A stretch of 64,000 nucleotides of DNA. Source: Flavobacteriales bacterium. Lineage in GTDB: Bacteria > Bacteroidota > Bacteroidia > NS11-12g > UBA9320. How positions within the stretch are numbered: the stretch's first letter is position 1; each line of letters begins with the position of its first letter. The stretch is from contig JACJZU010000002.1 in NCBI GenBank assembly GCA_020635435.1, forward strand, positions 186,001-250,000, read 5' to 3'. Below the pieces are notes generated by a model that was not told the DNA's origin, made no database searches, and saw nothing but the letters and a program-made list of their open reading frames with translations. This document shows, piece after piece, positions 1-8,662 of this stretch. The translations under genes were made by a program, and so were the position numbers.

Positions 1-3000
1 ATGTACTGTGTAATGGTTTCAATACAGGAGCCGTGAACGTAACTGTTGGCGGTGGTGTATCGCCTTATTCCTACCGATGGAGCAATGGTGCAAGTTCGGA
101 AGACCTGAGCGGTATAACTGCCGGAACCTATACGGTTACCGTTACCGATCAGAATGCCTGTACGATCACAACCACAGCCGCAGTGAATCAACCTTCGACA
201 CTTACCCGAAGTCTCACAGCTGTTGACGTTAAGTGTAATGGTGGCAATGATGGTAGCGTAACCTTAAGCGTCAGCGGAGGTGTTTCTCCATACCAATACA
301 GGTGGAGCAACACTGCAACAACTAAGGACCTGACCAATGTTCCGGCCAATACGTATGCTGTTACCATAACCGATGCGAACAATTGCAGTATTACAGGAAG
401 CGCAACGGTCGGTCAACCTACACCATTGAATACAGGTGCCACTGCCACAGCTGTAAAATGTAACGGCGGAAGTGATGGTTCCGTTGATGTTACGGTGAGC
501 GGAGGTACCAGTCCTTACACATATCGTTGGAACAACAATGCCACAACCCAGGATCTGAGCAACTTGAGCGCCTCTGTGTATTCCGTTACGATCACAGATG
601 CCAATGCATGTTCACGAGTTGAAGTAGTTACAGTAACCCAACCTTTTGCGTTGAGTTCCTCTACAACCGTTAGTCCGGTACTGTGTAACGGAAATTCAAC
701 CGGATCCGTCGACCTGACTGTTGGCGGTGGAACCTCGCCTTATACCTATTTGTGGAGCAATGGAGCAACCGGTCAGGATCTGACAAATGTTCCGGCTGCA
801 ACGTACCGTGTAACCATCACCGATCAGAATCTGTGTACTCGTACCGATCAGGGAGTGGTGAGTGAACCGCCGCTGCTCACAGGTTCCAATACGGTAACGG
901 ATGTGAAGTGTAATGCAGGAAACGACGGAGCCGTAGATCTTACCATTAGTGGTGGGGTAACACCATACTCTTATGTTTGGTCGAACAGTGCTACCAGTCA
1001 GGATCTCACGAACGTAACGGCAGGTACTTATACCGTTGTAGTAACGGATGCGAATAATTGCGTTTTCCGCGATACAGCCGTGGTCAGTCAACCTACCGCT
1101 TTGGTACTCACCAAGCAGGTGAGCGATGTTCAGTGTTTCGGCGGAAATGACGGAGCGATCGACATTACAGTTAGTGGTGGTGTGCCGGGTTACACGTTCG
1201 CATGGAATACCGGAGCAAATACGGAGGATATCAATAACCTGATATTCGCCATCTATTCCGTTGTGGTAACGGATGGTAATAGCTGTGTGCTCTATGATAC
1301 CACCCGGGTAGGACAACCTGCCAGTCCACTTTCAATGACCTTTAATGTGGATAGTGTGAATTGTTTCGGAGAGAACAGTGGTAGCGTACTTGTTAACGTG
1401 AATGGAGGTACATCCGGTTACACGTACCGTTGGAATAACGGAGCAACTACCCAGAGCATCAATAACCTCTTTGCAGGACGATACATTGCACGCATCACGG
1501 ATGCCAATCTGTGTGAGTTGGTCGACTCAGCCGACCTGTTTGAACCGGATCCGCTGTTGGGTGTACTAAGTGCCTCCGACGTGTTGTGTTATGCAGGTTC
1601 CAGCGGTGCTGTTGATGTACTTGTAGTGGGTGGAACACCTTCATATTCCTACAATTGGAGCACCGGTGCAATTACCAAGGACATTAATAACCTCACCTTG
1701 GGCAATTACAAGGTTACGATCAGCGACATCAACAACTGTTTGTATATCGATTCCGTTCGTGTTGATCAGCCGGTGGCTCCGATCAGTTCATCCGTGCTGC
1801 AAACGGCTGTGAAGTGCTACAATGGCAGTGATGGGGGGCTGGACCTCAATGTCAATGGTGGTACTACACCTTACGAATTCATATGGTCGAATGGTGCTAC
1901 AACGGAGGATATCAATGGAGTGGCCTCCGGCGACTACGATGTGCTCATCATCGACTTCAACAAGTGTACGCACCGCGATACCGGATCTGTGGATCAACCG
2001 CTTGCACCTTTGAGTCTCAGCATGACCATCAACGCGGTTAAATGCTTCGGTGGTAACGATGGTAGTGCTTCCATCGTGGTGAGTGGGGGAACTTCGCCTT
2101 ATTCTTACCGTTGGTCGGACGGCACGAATGGTACCGGAATCGTGAATAAGATAACCGGCACCTATTATGTCACTGTAACGGATGCGAACGATTGTATCCT
2201 CATCGACACCGCAGTGATCGGTCAGCCGGCGGCACCGCTTTCCACAACTATCAACATAACGGATGTGAAGTGTTATGGTGGAAACGATGGAGCTTTGGAT
2301 CTCTCGCTTTCAGGCGGAACTTCGCCTTATACTTTTGTATGGAGCAATTCAGCCAATACCGAAGATATCGGAACCTTGATCACAGGAACATACCATGTTC
2401 TGGTTACGGATGCGAACAACTGTACCATCCGCGATACCGGATTTGTGGATCAACCGGCTGCTCCGTTGAGTACGAGTATTTCGGTGAGTCCGGTATCCTG
2501 TAACGGCGGCAATAACGGAGCCATTCAAATGGTAGTGAGCGGGGGAACCTCGCCCTACATTTATTTGTGGTCGAACGGTTCGGCGAATCGCGACATCAGC
2601 ACCCTTACCGCAGGAACCTATTATGTGGAGATCACGGATGCCAACAATTGCGTTCTCAGGGATACTGTGGTTGTGGATGAACCGGCACTTCTTACAACGA
2701 ACACTTTCGGAACCTCAGCAACATCGGATGGAGAGAATGGAAGTGCATGGACCATTCCGGTGGGAGGAACTTCACCCTATACCTTCCAGTGGAGCGATCC
2801 AAGTGGTCAGCGAACCGATACGGCGACCGGCCTGGTGATCGGAGGTTATACCGTTTTGGTAACCGATGCCAATGGATGTACTGTACGCGATTCCATATGG
2901 GTACCTCTGGCACCGGATCCGTCTACCATCAATCTGTTCCCGAACCCGACAAATGGGGAGATCACCATCACCAATCTGGACGCATTGGGATTGGAGGAAC

Positions 3001-3176
3001 CGATCCTGATCGAACTAATTCAGATGCAAGGCAAGGTGGAGCAGACCTTCGAGGTGATCGGACTGAGCCAATACACATTCTTCCTGGACAACAATCTGTT
3101 CAATGGCATGTACCTGATCCGCATCAGTAATTTCCGCGGTGCGGAACATCGCAAAGTGGTACTTACCCGTCAATAA
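1..3176 (+). CDS. SprB-repeat adhesin with T9SS type A sorting domain (5' partial)
   Basis: The frame is open from base 3, so the gene begins upstream of the window. About 1057 residues are visible. They consist of 13 tandem repeats of roughly 75-80 residues, each opening with a V-x-C-N/F/Y-G-G-N-D-G-like block, followed by GG-T/V-SPY-x-Y-x-W-SNGA and ending in TVTVTDANNC. Twelve repeats keep the Cys pair; the last one (around base 2690-2900) has lost the leading Cys. This is the SprB repeat of gliding and adhesion proteins of Bacteroidota. The last about 80 residues (FPNPTNGEITI to the end) form a T9SS type A C-terminal signal, so the protein should be exported by T9SS and displayed on the cell surface or released. 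Cys pairs in each repeat may be disulfide linked. It ends in TAA just before a clear terminator. Function in adhesion or gliding is inferred from the family. Confidence 0.9.
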   Translation, partial: VLCNGFNTGAVNVTVGGGVSPYSYRWSNGASSEDLSGITAGTYTVTVTDQNACTITTTAAVNQPSTLTRSLTAVDVKCNGGNDGSVTLSVSGGVSPYQYRWSNTATTKDLTNVPANTYAVTITDANNCSITGSATVGQPTPLNTGATATAVKCNGGSDGSVDVTVSGGTSPYTYRWNNNATTQDLSNLSASVYSVTITDANACSRVEVVTVTQPFALSSSTTVSPVLCNGNSTGSVDLTVGGGTSPYTYLWSNGATGQDLTNVPAATYRVTITDQNLCTRTDQGVVSEPPLLTGSNTVTDVKCNAGNDGAVDLTISGGVTPYSYVWSNSATSQDLTNVTAGTYTVVVTDANNCVFRDTAVVSQPTALVLTKQVSDVQCFGGNDGAIDITVSGGVPGYTFAWNTGANTEDINNLIFAIYSVVVTDGNSCVLYDTTRVGQPASPLSMTFNVDSVNCFGENSGSVLVNVNGGTSGYTYRWNNGATTQSINNLFAGRYIARITDANLCELVDSADLFEPDPLLGVLSASDVLCYAGSSGAVDVLVVGGTPSYSYNWSTGAITKDINNLTLGNYKVTISDINNCLYIDSVRVDQPVAPISSSVLQTAVKCYNGSDGGLDLNVNGGTTPYEFIWSNGATTEDINGVASGDYDVLIIDFNKCTHRDTGSVDQPLAPLSLSMTINAVKCFGGNDGSASIVVSGGTSPYSYRWSDGTNGTGIVNKITGTYYVTVTDANDCILIDTAVIGQPAAPLSTTINITDVKCYGGNDGALDLSLSGGTSPYTFVWSNSANTEDIGTLITGTYHVLVTDANNCTIRDTGFVDQPAAPLSTSISVSPVSCNGGNNGAIQMVVSGGTSPYIYLWSNGSANRDISTLTAGTYYVEITDANNCVLRDTVVVDEPALLTTNTFGTSATSDGENGSAWTIPVGGTSPYTFQWSDPSGQRTDTATGLVIGGYTVLVTDANGCTVRDSIWVPLAPDPSTINLFPNPTNGEITITNLDALGLEEPILIELIQMQGKVEQTFEVIGLSQYTFFLDNNLFNGMYLIRISNFRGAEHRKVVLTRQ

Positions 3177-3207
3177 GTTGTTTATTGCACAAATTGTCAA
3201 AAACCAG

Positions 3208-3236
3208 AAAGGCGCTCTGAAAAGGGCGCCTTTTTT
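3208..3236 (+). terminator. Rho-independent terminator after the SprB-repeat adhesin
   Basis: A perfect 8-bp stem (AAAGGCGC at 3208-3215 with GCGCCTTT at 3226-3233) encloses a 10-nt loop and runs into six T residues. It lies 31 bases after the adhesin stop codon, so the downstream genes probably have their own promoter. Confidence 0.85.
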
Positions 3237-3273
3237 ATGGAATAACCAGGTGTTTTTAGTTAATTGCCCTCAG

Positions 3274-3978
3274 GTGAGGGATTCGGTTTTTGCATTTCTA
3301 TTCATTATTCTCTCGGGCAATACGCTCATTGCAGGAGAACCGATCCGGTCGAAAGTTTCCACGGATTACGAATTGAGCTTCAAGGAGAAGTATTTCTTTC
3401 ATCAGCTGCGGAGTGAATGGCAATTCGGTCGTATACCCGCTTTTGAGGTAGATAGAATAATGTCCGACGGGCGCAGGGTGGCTTACGGCCCTCATACGGT
3501 TGCCGTTATCTCTCTGGGTGGGATCGGCTATGAACCTCGCATCAACCTGCTCGATCTTAAGGATAAGGCATCCATCTCCATTTCTGTACCCTTCGATTTT
3601 AGTTTGGGTCTGAGTGTGAGTGAGCCGAACGATGCGGTCAATACAGGATTTTTTGCAGCCAGTATGGGGTTTTTCCTGGATGCCAACTATGGGAATCACA
3701 GCACCTTTAACAATATCGATCCTACGGGTATCGGATTTGGGATCGGATGGCGTGTGCACAAAGCTCCGCTGATCGGAATTCCCGATGGAGATTACAAGTT
3801 TTCCCGTCTTTCCGGAGGTCCAGCTATGCGTGTACAGTACAAATTAGACCAAAAAAATAAACGCAACCGGGTATTCTATTTGGAAAGTGGCATCCCGGAA
3901 TATGTTGAAACAGAAAATGGCGGGTATCGGGCAAATCTTTACTTGATGGTTGGAATTGGAACTCTTTTGGACTACTGA
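3274..3978 (+). CDS. secreted hypothetical protein, probable outer-membrane beta-barrel-like
   Basis: Unrecognised protein of about 234 residues. The open frame continues upstream to 3139, but that part runs through the adhesin's stop and terminator. I therefore prefer the GTG at 3274, which starts a signal peptide (RDSVFAFLFIILSGNTLIAG); GTG at 3250 is an alternative. The body has alternating short hydrophobic and aromatic stretches with many Gly residues (for example VAVISLGGIGYEPRINL, SASMGFF-type segments, final YLMVGIGTLLDY). This is typical of small outer-membrane barrels or membrane-associated beta proteins of Bacteroidota. Its TGA overlaps the ATG of the next gene (TGATG), so it is probably translationally coupled to the M48 protease. 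Function unknown. Confidence 0.6.
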   Translation: MRDSVFAFLFIILSGNTLIAGEPIRSKVSTDYELSFKEKYFFHQLRSEWQFGRIPAFEVDRIMSDGRRVAYGPHTVAVISLGGIGYEPRINLLDLKDKASISISVPFDFSLGLSVSEPNDAVNTGFFAASMGFFLDANYGNHSTFNNIDPTGIGFGIGWRVHKAPLIGIPDGDYKFSRLSGGPAMRVQYKLDQKNKRNRVFYLESGIPEYVETENGGYRANLYLMVGIGTLLDY

Positions 3979-6071
3979 TGCGCTTATTGATCCTGTACAT
4001 ATTCTGTTGCTTTCCGGGGATGATCTTCGCGCAACTCAACCTGGAGTCTCGCGGCAGTATCCCGGAAGAACTCTACATTTCCACAGTTGACAAATTCAAT
4101 AAAAAGCGACAGGAGAGTTTGGATTCTTCCTTCAATGAACCGCGCGCTATTCGTTTGTCCCAATTGGGCTTTTACGCCAATAGTCTTTTTCTGATCGATG
4201 CCATCAAGAACAATGCGAACATCAGCATTAATGATGCTTACACGAAACTGCTCAACGATATTGCCGATCATTTGCTGAAAGATGATCCGGAATTGCGTTC
4301 GAGGATACATCTGTATGCTTATCGCTCTCCGTATGTAAATGCATTCTCCACGGATCAAGGCGATCTTTTCTTCACTACCGGCTTACTGGCACATTGCCGA
4401 ACCGAGGGGGAGTTGGCCTTCGTTGTAGCTCACGAGATCATCCATACTCGCAAACAGCACAACATGACGGGTTTCAACGAAAAGATCCGCATCTACCGGG
4501 GAGAAGGGGAATACAAGGATATGGACGTGGACAAATCACTGGAGCGGATCCACAGTTTCTCCCGTAATCTGGAGCGAGAAGCTGATACCACGGCCTTGGA
4601 GTATTTTTTCAAAAGTGTCTACAACACGTCTGCCGTTACAAGTGCCTTGGAAATGTTGAAAACGGCCCACTTGTCCTATGGTGAGGTACCGTTCAACTGG
4701 AGCCTGGTGTCCGGTTCTACCTATACTATGCCAGCGGAATACCTGCCGGATTCACTGCCCAAGACCCAGGTTGATACATCCGACGATCCGCGCAGTACAC
4801 ATCCTAACCTCCACGAACGCATAGCCTATTGCAAGCAGATCATCCAGAAACGGCCGGGCTCGGGAGAAAAGAGTTACCATTTCTTAAGCAAGTCGGAATT
4901 TGAATTGTTGCGGCTGTCTGCACGACAAGCTTTGCTCGAATATTGGTATAACGAACATCATTATGCCAAGGCTATCTACACGGCAGCGCTCTTACATGCG
5001 GAGAACCCCGACCCTCGCTATGTTCAATTCATGCGGCAATGCATCAACGCAGAAATACAAGTGCGGAATGCAGGCTATGTGACCGATGAGCGGAAAAACC
5101 GGGATTATACCGGTGAACTCTACAAGCCATGGTATTTCTTGTATGAACTAAAGAAATACGAAACGGCCGGTGTCAATTTTATAATGACCTGGGAGCGCTA
5201 TGTATTGAATCCCGAGTCAGGCCTCGAAGACGAAGTGGTGCGTTCGCTGAAAGGATTCCTGTTCAATATCAAGAACGATTGGAAGAAGTTGGCTGCCGAT
5301 GATTTCGACACGAGCAAGGTCGGGATGAAGAAATATGACGCCTTGTTGCCCGATCTGAAACGGATCTTTGAATCGGAGTTGTACAGATCACATTTCAAAA
5401 ACCCAACAAAATATTTGGATGAGACCGAAGCTTGGGATAAGAAGAAGGAGTTACAGATCAATGCCGAAATAGGCGAATTACAAACTCAGAAACTCATCGT
5501 TCTGAACCCCTATTACATGCGTTACGATGAGCAGATCGATGGCTATGTGGATCTGGTGAATTCCTATGAGAATGAATTGAACTTGCTTCAATCGGTGAAG
5601 TTGGCGGCTACGAGAAACAATATCGATATCTCTCTGCTCGACGTTCGGGACATTGGTCGGGAGAATGCCCGGGCGTTTGACGATATTTCCGTTCTTACGA
5701 ACTACCTTGGGCGCTATATGGTCTATGATCTGAACTCGGCCTGGAATGTGCTTCCGTCAAACGAATCCGCCATACGTGGGATCCGTGAGCGCTACAATGC
5801 GCGCTATATGATGTGGATCGGGGTGCGTTCGTACAAGGGCACATCTTTTAAAAGTAGGGGATCATTGTTGCTTGCACTCTTATTTCCGCAGTATTTGCCA
5901 TTCGGACTGTTGCGATCCATGGAGAAGGACCATGAACTTGAAATGTTCCATGTATTGATCGATCTGGAAAAGCATCGCATCGTGCGTTCCGATCATATAT
6001 CGGTTGAGTATATGAAAGACAATACCTCCAATGTAGCTATCTATCTCAATGCATTTTTTAAGAAGTTGTAG
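3978..6071 (+). CDS. M48 family zinc metalloprotease, secreted
   Basis: A 697-residue protein with an N-terminal signal peptide ending near IFAQ. The zinc-binding motif HEIIH is at residues 152-156, and the third-ligand region EREAD at 199-203 fits the M48 (HtpX/BepA/Ste24-like) pattern HExxH...ExxAD. The preceding DLFFTTGLLAHC segment matches the usual M48 approach to the active site. The C-terminal half (residues about 300-697) has no motif I recognise and may be helical or TPR-like. M48 periplasmic proteases usually survey outer-membrane protein assembly. It sits between two envelope-protein genes, overlapping both (1 bp upstream, 23 bp downstream), so the three probably form an operon. 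Substrate unknown. Confidence 0.85.
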   Translation: MRLLILYIFCCFPGMIFAQLNLESRGSIPEELYISTVDKFNKKRQESLDSSFNEPRAIRLSQLGFYANSLFLIDAIKNNANISINDAYTKLLNDIADHLLKDDPELRSRIHLYAYRSPYVNAFSTDQGDLFFTTGLLAHCRTEGELAFVVAHEIIHTRKQHNMTGFNEKIRIYRGEGEYKDMDVDKSLERIHSFSRNLEREADTTALEYFFKSVYNTSAVTSALEMLKTAHLSYGEVPFNWSLVSGSTYTMPAEYLPDSLPKTQVDTSDDPRSTHPNLHERIAYCKQIIQKRPGSGEKSYHFLSKSEFELLRLSARQALLEYWYNEHHYAKAIYTAALLHAENPDPRYVQFMRQCINAEIQVRNAGYVTDERKNRDYTGELYKPWYFLYELKKYETAGVNFIMTWERYVLNPESGLEDEVVRSLKGFLFNIKNDWKKLAADDFDTSKVGMKKYDALLPDLKRIFESELYRSHFKNPTKYLDETEAWDKKKELQINAEIGELQTQKLIVLNPYYMRYDEQIDGYVDLVNSYENELNLLQSVKLAATRNNIDISLLDVRDIGRENARAFDDISVLTNYLGRYMVYDLNSAWNVLPSNESAIRGIRERYNARYMMWIGVRSYKGTSFKSRGSLLLALLFPQYLPFGLLRSMEKDHELEMFHVLIDLEKHRIVRSDHISVEYMKDNTSNVAIYLNAFFKKL

Positions 6072-6792
6072 TTTTCTGGCTTTTCTCCTCTTAGGTGGTA
6101 GCTATTTGAAGGCACAGGAGAAGCCTGTTCTCGATAGAGATCTGGTCGTTTCGGTGCAAGGGGAATTGCTGGATCCGATGTACGATTTCTACAATAGTTT
6201 CAAACTCACTTCTCGTCTGGGTCTGGATCTGGAAAAGAAAGTTAGTACCAAACGAAGTTTGGGCGTGCGTTTAAATTACAATCGCTTCAAGTCTTATGAT
6301 TTTGATATGTTCACCGGAACAACCTCTGTGTCCCGGGATTATTCAGGGGTGCGTGATACGGTTCTGCCTTTATTGAGGAATGGATATACTAGAGGCTTTG
6401 GAGCGGAGGTTTTTACACGGGTTTTTCGTTCGGCGAAAGGTGGACTGTTCCCGATCGGGTTTTATTATGAATGGGGAATGGGGCTTCATCAAACCCGCTT
6501 TTCGGGTTATACGTATCAGCAATGGGATGAGGCTTTGAGTGCCTATCGTCCGGTAGAGGAAGAGGTGCAAAGTGTTCGCAGTGTTTCTTTCTCCTTGCGA
6601 AGTGGCAAACAGTGGTTATTCGAGAATAATTTGATCTTTGGGTTCGGAATTGGATTGAAGGGACATCTGCCGCTTCGGTTCAAATCGGCTTCGGATGAGT
6701 CGACCGTTTACGATGCACGCACTCTATTCTATCACGATGTGTTGATGACAGATTGGTTCTCAACGTATGTCCGGCTCGGGTATTTGTTCTGA
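6049..6792 (+). CDS. hypothetical outer-membrane beta-barrel-like protein
   Basis: A 247-residue protein starting 23 bp inside the 3' end of the M48 gene. Residues 1-23 form a signal peptide (hydrophobic LAFLLLGGSYL, cleavage after KAQ). The rest shows alternating amphipathic strands rich in Tyr, Phe, Arg and Gly, and it ends in an aromatic residue (VRLGYLF), which resembles an outer-membrane barrel C-terminal strand. Residues include repeated strand-like stretches such as SVSFSLRSGKQWLF and FGFGIGLKGHLPL. No family is recognised by eye. Its position suggests the M48 protease upstream and this barrel are expressed together. Function unknown. Confidence 0.65.
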   Translation: MHFLRSCSFLAFLLLGGSYLKAQEKPVLDRDLVVSVQGELLDPMYDFYNSFKLTSRLGLDLEKKVSTKRSLGVRLNYNRFKSYDFDMFTGTTSVSRDYSGVRDTVLPLLRNGYTRGFGAEVFTRVFRSAKGGLFPIGFYYEWGMGLHQTRFSGYTYQQWDEALSAYRPVEEEVQSVRSVSFSLRSGKQWLFENNLIFGFGIGLKGHLPLRFKSASDESTVYDARTLFYHDVLMTDWFSTYVRLGYLF

Positions 6793-6802
6793 CTCCGCGA
6801 CG

Positions 6803-7131
6803 GTCTGTGGTGCAAAAGATTTCACGTAGCTGTTTCACCACAGATGCACACAGATAAGGGAAGGAAAAGTAATCTGTGCAAGATCTGTGTCGATCCGTGT
6901 AATCTGTGGTGCAAACAATTCACGCAGCTATTATTACCACAGATGCACACAGATTAACACAGATAAGGGCAGGAAAAGTAATCTGTGCAAGATCTGTGTC
7001 GATCCGTGTAATCTGTGGTGCAAAGAATTCACGCAGCTATTTTTACCACAGATGCACACAGATTAACACAGATAAGGGCAGGAAAAGTAATCTGTGCAAG
7101 ATCTGTGTCGATCTGAGTAATCTGTGGTGCA
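6803..7131. repeat. CACAGAT hairpin repeat array 1 (three units plus a tail)
   Basis: This gene-free stretch (6793-7209) holds tandem imperfect hairpins. Each unit runs from ACCACAGATGCACACAGATT to AATCTGTGGTGC, so its two ends are inverted copies of each other. Units are at about 6836-6911, 6935-7019 and 7044-7128, joined by a conserved linker (AAAGAATTCACGCAGCTATT). A lone right end lies at 6803-6813. The spacing is about 109 bp. The frames crossing it encode low-meaning peptides and I do not regard them as genes. Confidence 0.9.
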
Positions 7132-7209
7132 AAAAAAACGTAACTTTTACACCCCCAAACAACACATGCGGGGATGCAAACTATTTGAAGTGGGCAACTT
7201 TCTGCAACC

Positions 7210-8595
7210 CTACAAGTGGATCACTTCTCCGTACGCTGCCGCTGCGGCTTCCATTACAGCCTCCGACATCGTTGGGTGCGGGTGAACCGTTTTGATGATC
7301 TCGTGACCGGTAGTTTCTAGTTTTCGGGCTGCGACCACTTCCGCGATCATCTCCGTAACATTCGCCCCGATCATATGAGCACCCAGGAACTCTCCGTATT
7401 TCGCATCAAAGATCACCTTCACGAAACCATCCTTGGCCCCCGCCGCACTCGCTTTACCACTCGCCGAAAATGGGAACTTGCCCACTTTGATATCATATCC
7501 CGCCTCTTTTGCCCCTTTCTCCGTATAACCAACCGACGCGATCTCCGGCGAACAATACGTACAACCCGGAATATTGTTGTAATCCAACGGCTCCGGATGG
7601 TGGCCGGCGATCTTCTCCACGCAAATGATCCCCTCGGCACTCGCAACGTGCGCCAAAGCCGGACCCTTCACAATATCCCCGATCGCATACACCCCACTCA
7701 CATTCGTCTGGTAGTAATCGTCAACCAATACCTTACCCTTATCTGTTTTCACACCAACAGCCTCCAACCCAATACTTTCCAGATTGGTTTGAATACCAAC
7801 CGCGGAGAGCACCACATCACATTCATGCAGCTCCTCACCTTTGGAAGTTTTTATTGTGACCTTACACGTCTTGCCGCTCGTATCAACTTTTTCAACCGAC
7901 GAATTGGTCATCACCTGAATGCCTTGTTTCTTGTAACTCTTCTCAAGCGCCTTCGAAACCTCTTCATCCTCATTCGGAACAATGTTCGGAAGGAATTCCA
8001 CCAGCTTCACCTCCGTACCCATCGCATTATAGAAATAGGCGAACTCCGATCCAATTGCACCCGAACCAACTATGATCATGGATTTAGGTAATTCGGGTAA
8101 AACCATCGCCTCGTGATAGCCAATGATCTTTTTGCCATCAATCGGCAGATTGGGCAATTGCCTTTCGCGTGCACCTGTCGCAAGGATGATATGCTTTGCT
8201 TCCAGCGTACTTTTCTTCCCGTCACTATCCACCTCAACTTTGGAACGCGTTAGCAATTTTCCAAATCCCTGATGAATATCGATCTTGTTCTTCTTCATAA
8301 GGAATTGAACACCCTTGCTCATGCCATTCGCCACTTCGCGACTACGCTTCACGATCGCCCCGAAATCGGCATCCGCACCTTGAACCTGAATACCATAATC
8401 AGCTGCATGCTGAATATATTCAAACACCTGAGCCGATTTCAAAAGGGCCTTTGTAGGTATACATCCCCAGTTCAAGCAAACCCCTCCGAGCTCACTTTTT
8501 TCAACTATGGCTACTTTCATCCCCAGTTGAGATGCCCGTATGGCAGCTACATATCCACCGGGACCACTTCCGATCACTATCAGGTCGTACGTCAT
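7210..8595 (-). CDS. lpdA: dihydrolipoyl dehydrogenase (E3)
   Basis: A 461-residue flavoprotein that reoxidises dihydrolipoamide in pyruvate and 2-oxoglutarate dehydrogenase complexes, passing electrons to NAD+. The N-terminal FAD-binding GSGPGG is at residues 9-14. The redox-active disulfide GGVCLNWGCIPTK has Cys40 and Cys45. A second Rossmann GSGAIGSEFA motif lies near residue 180 for NAD. The dimer-interface catalytic HPHPTMSE motif is near the C-terminus. The length is normal for the family. It is divergent from the large subtilase gene, with about 70 bp between the starts, and no other complex subunit is next to it. Identification is secure; which complex it serves cannot be told from here. 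Confidence 0.97.
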   Translation of the reverse strand: MTYDLIVIGSGPGGYVAAIRASQLGMKVAIVEKSELGGVCLNWGCIPTKALLKSAQVFEYIQHAADYGIQVQGADADFGAIVKRSREVANGMSKGVQFLMKKNKIDIHQGFGKLLTRSKVEVDSDGKKSTLEAKHIILATGARERQLPNLPIDGKKIIGYHEAMVLPELPKSMIIVGSGAIGSEFAYFYNAMGTEVKLVEFLPNIVPNEDEEVSKALEKSYKKQGIQVMTNSSVEKVDTSGKTCKVTIKTSKGEELHECDVVLSAVGIQTNLESIGLEAVGVKTDKGKVLVDDYYQTNVSGVYAIGDIVKGPALAHVASAEGIICVEKIAGHHPEPLDYNNIPGCTYCSPEIASVGYTEKGAKEAGYDIKVGKFPFSASGKASAAGAKDGFVKVIFDAKYGEFLGAHMIGANVTEMIAEVVAARKLETTGHEIIKTVHPHPTMSEAVMEAAAAAYGEVIHL

Positions 8596-8662
8596 ACTAT
8601 TGTCTGTGTTTTTTTAGGAGTTGCAAATTAAGCTAATTTCACGCGATTAAAATTGAAGAAGC

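Noticed and set aside
6906..7295. A plus-strand frame of 129 codons over repeat array 1 and the lpd 3' end
   Set aside because: It is made of CACAGAT repeat translation (HRCTQINTD, ICGAKNSRSY) and antisense of lpd, with no protein-like composition.
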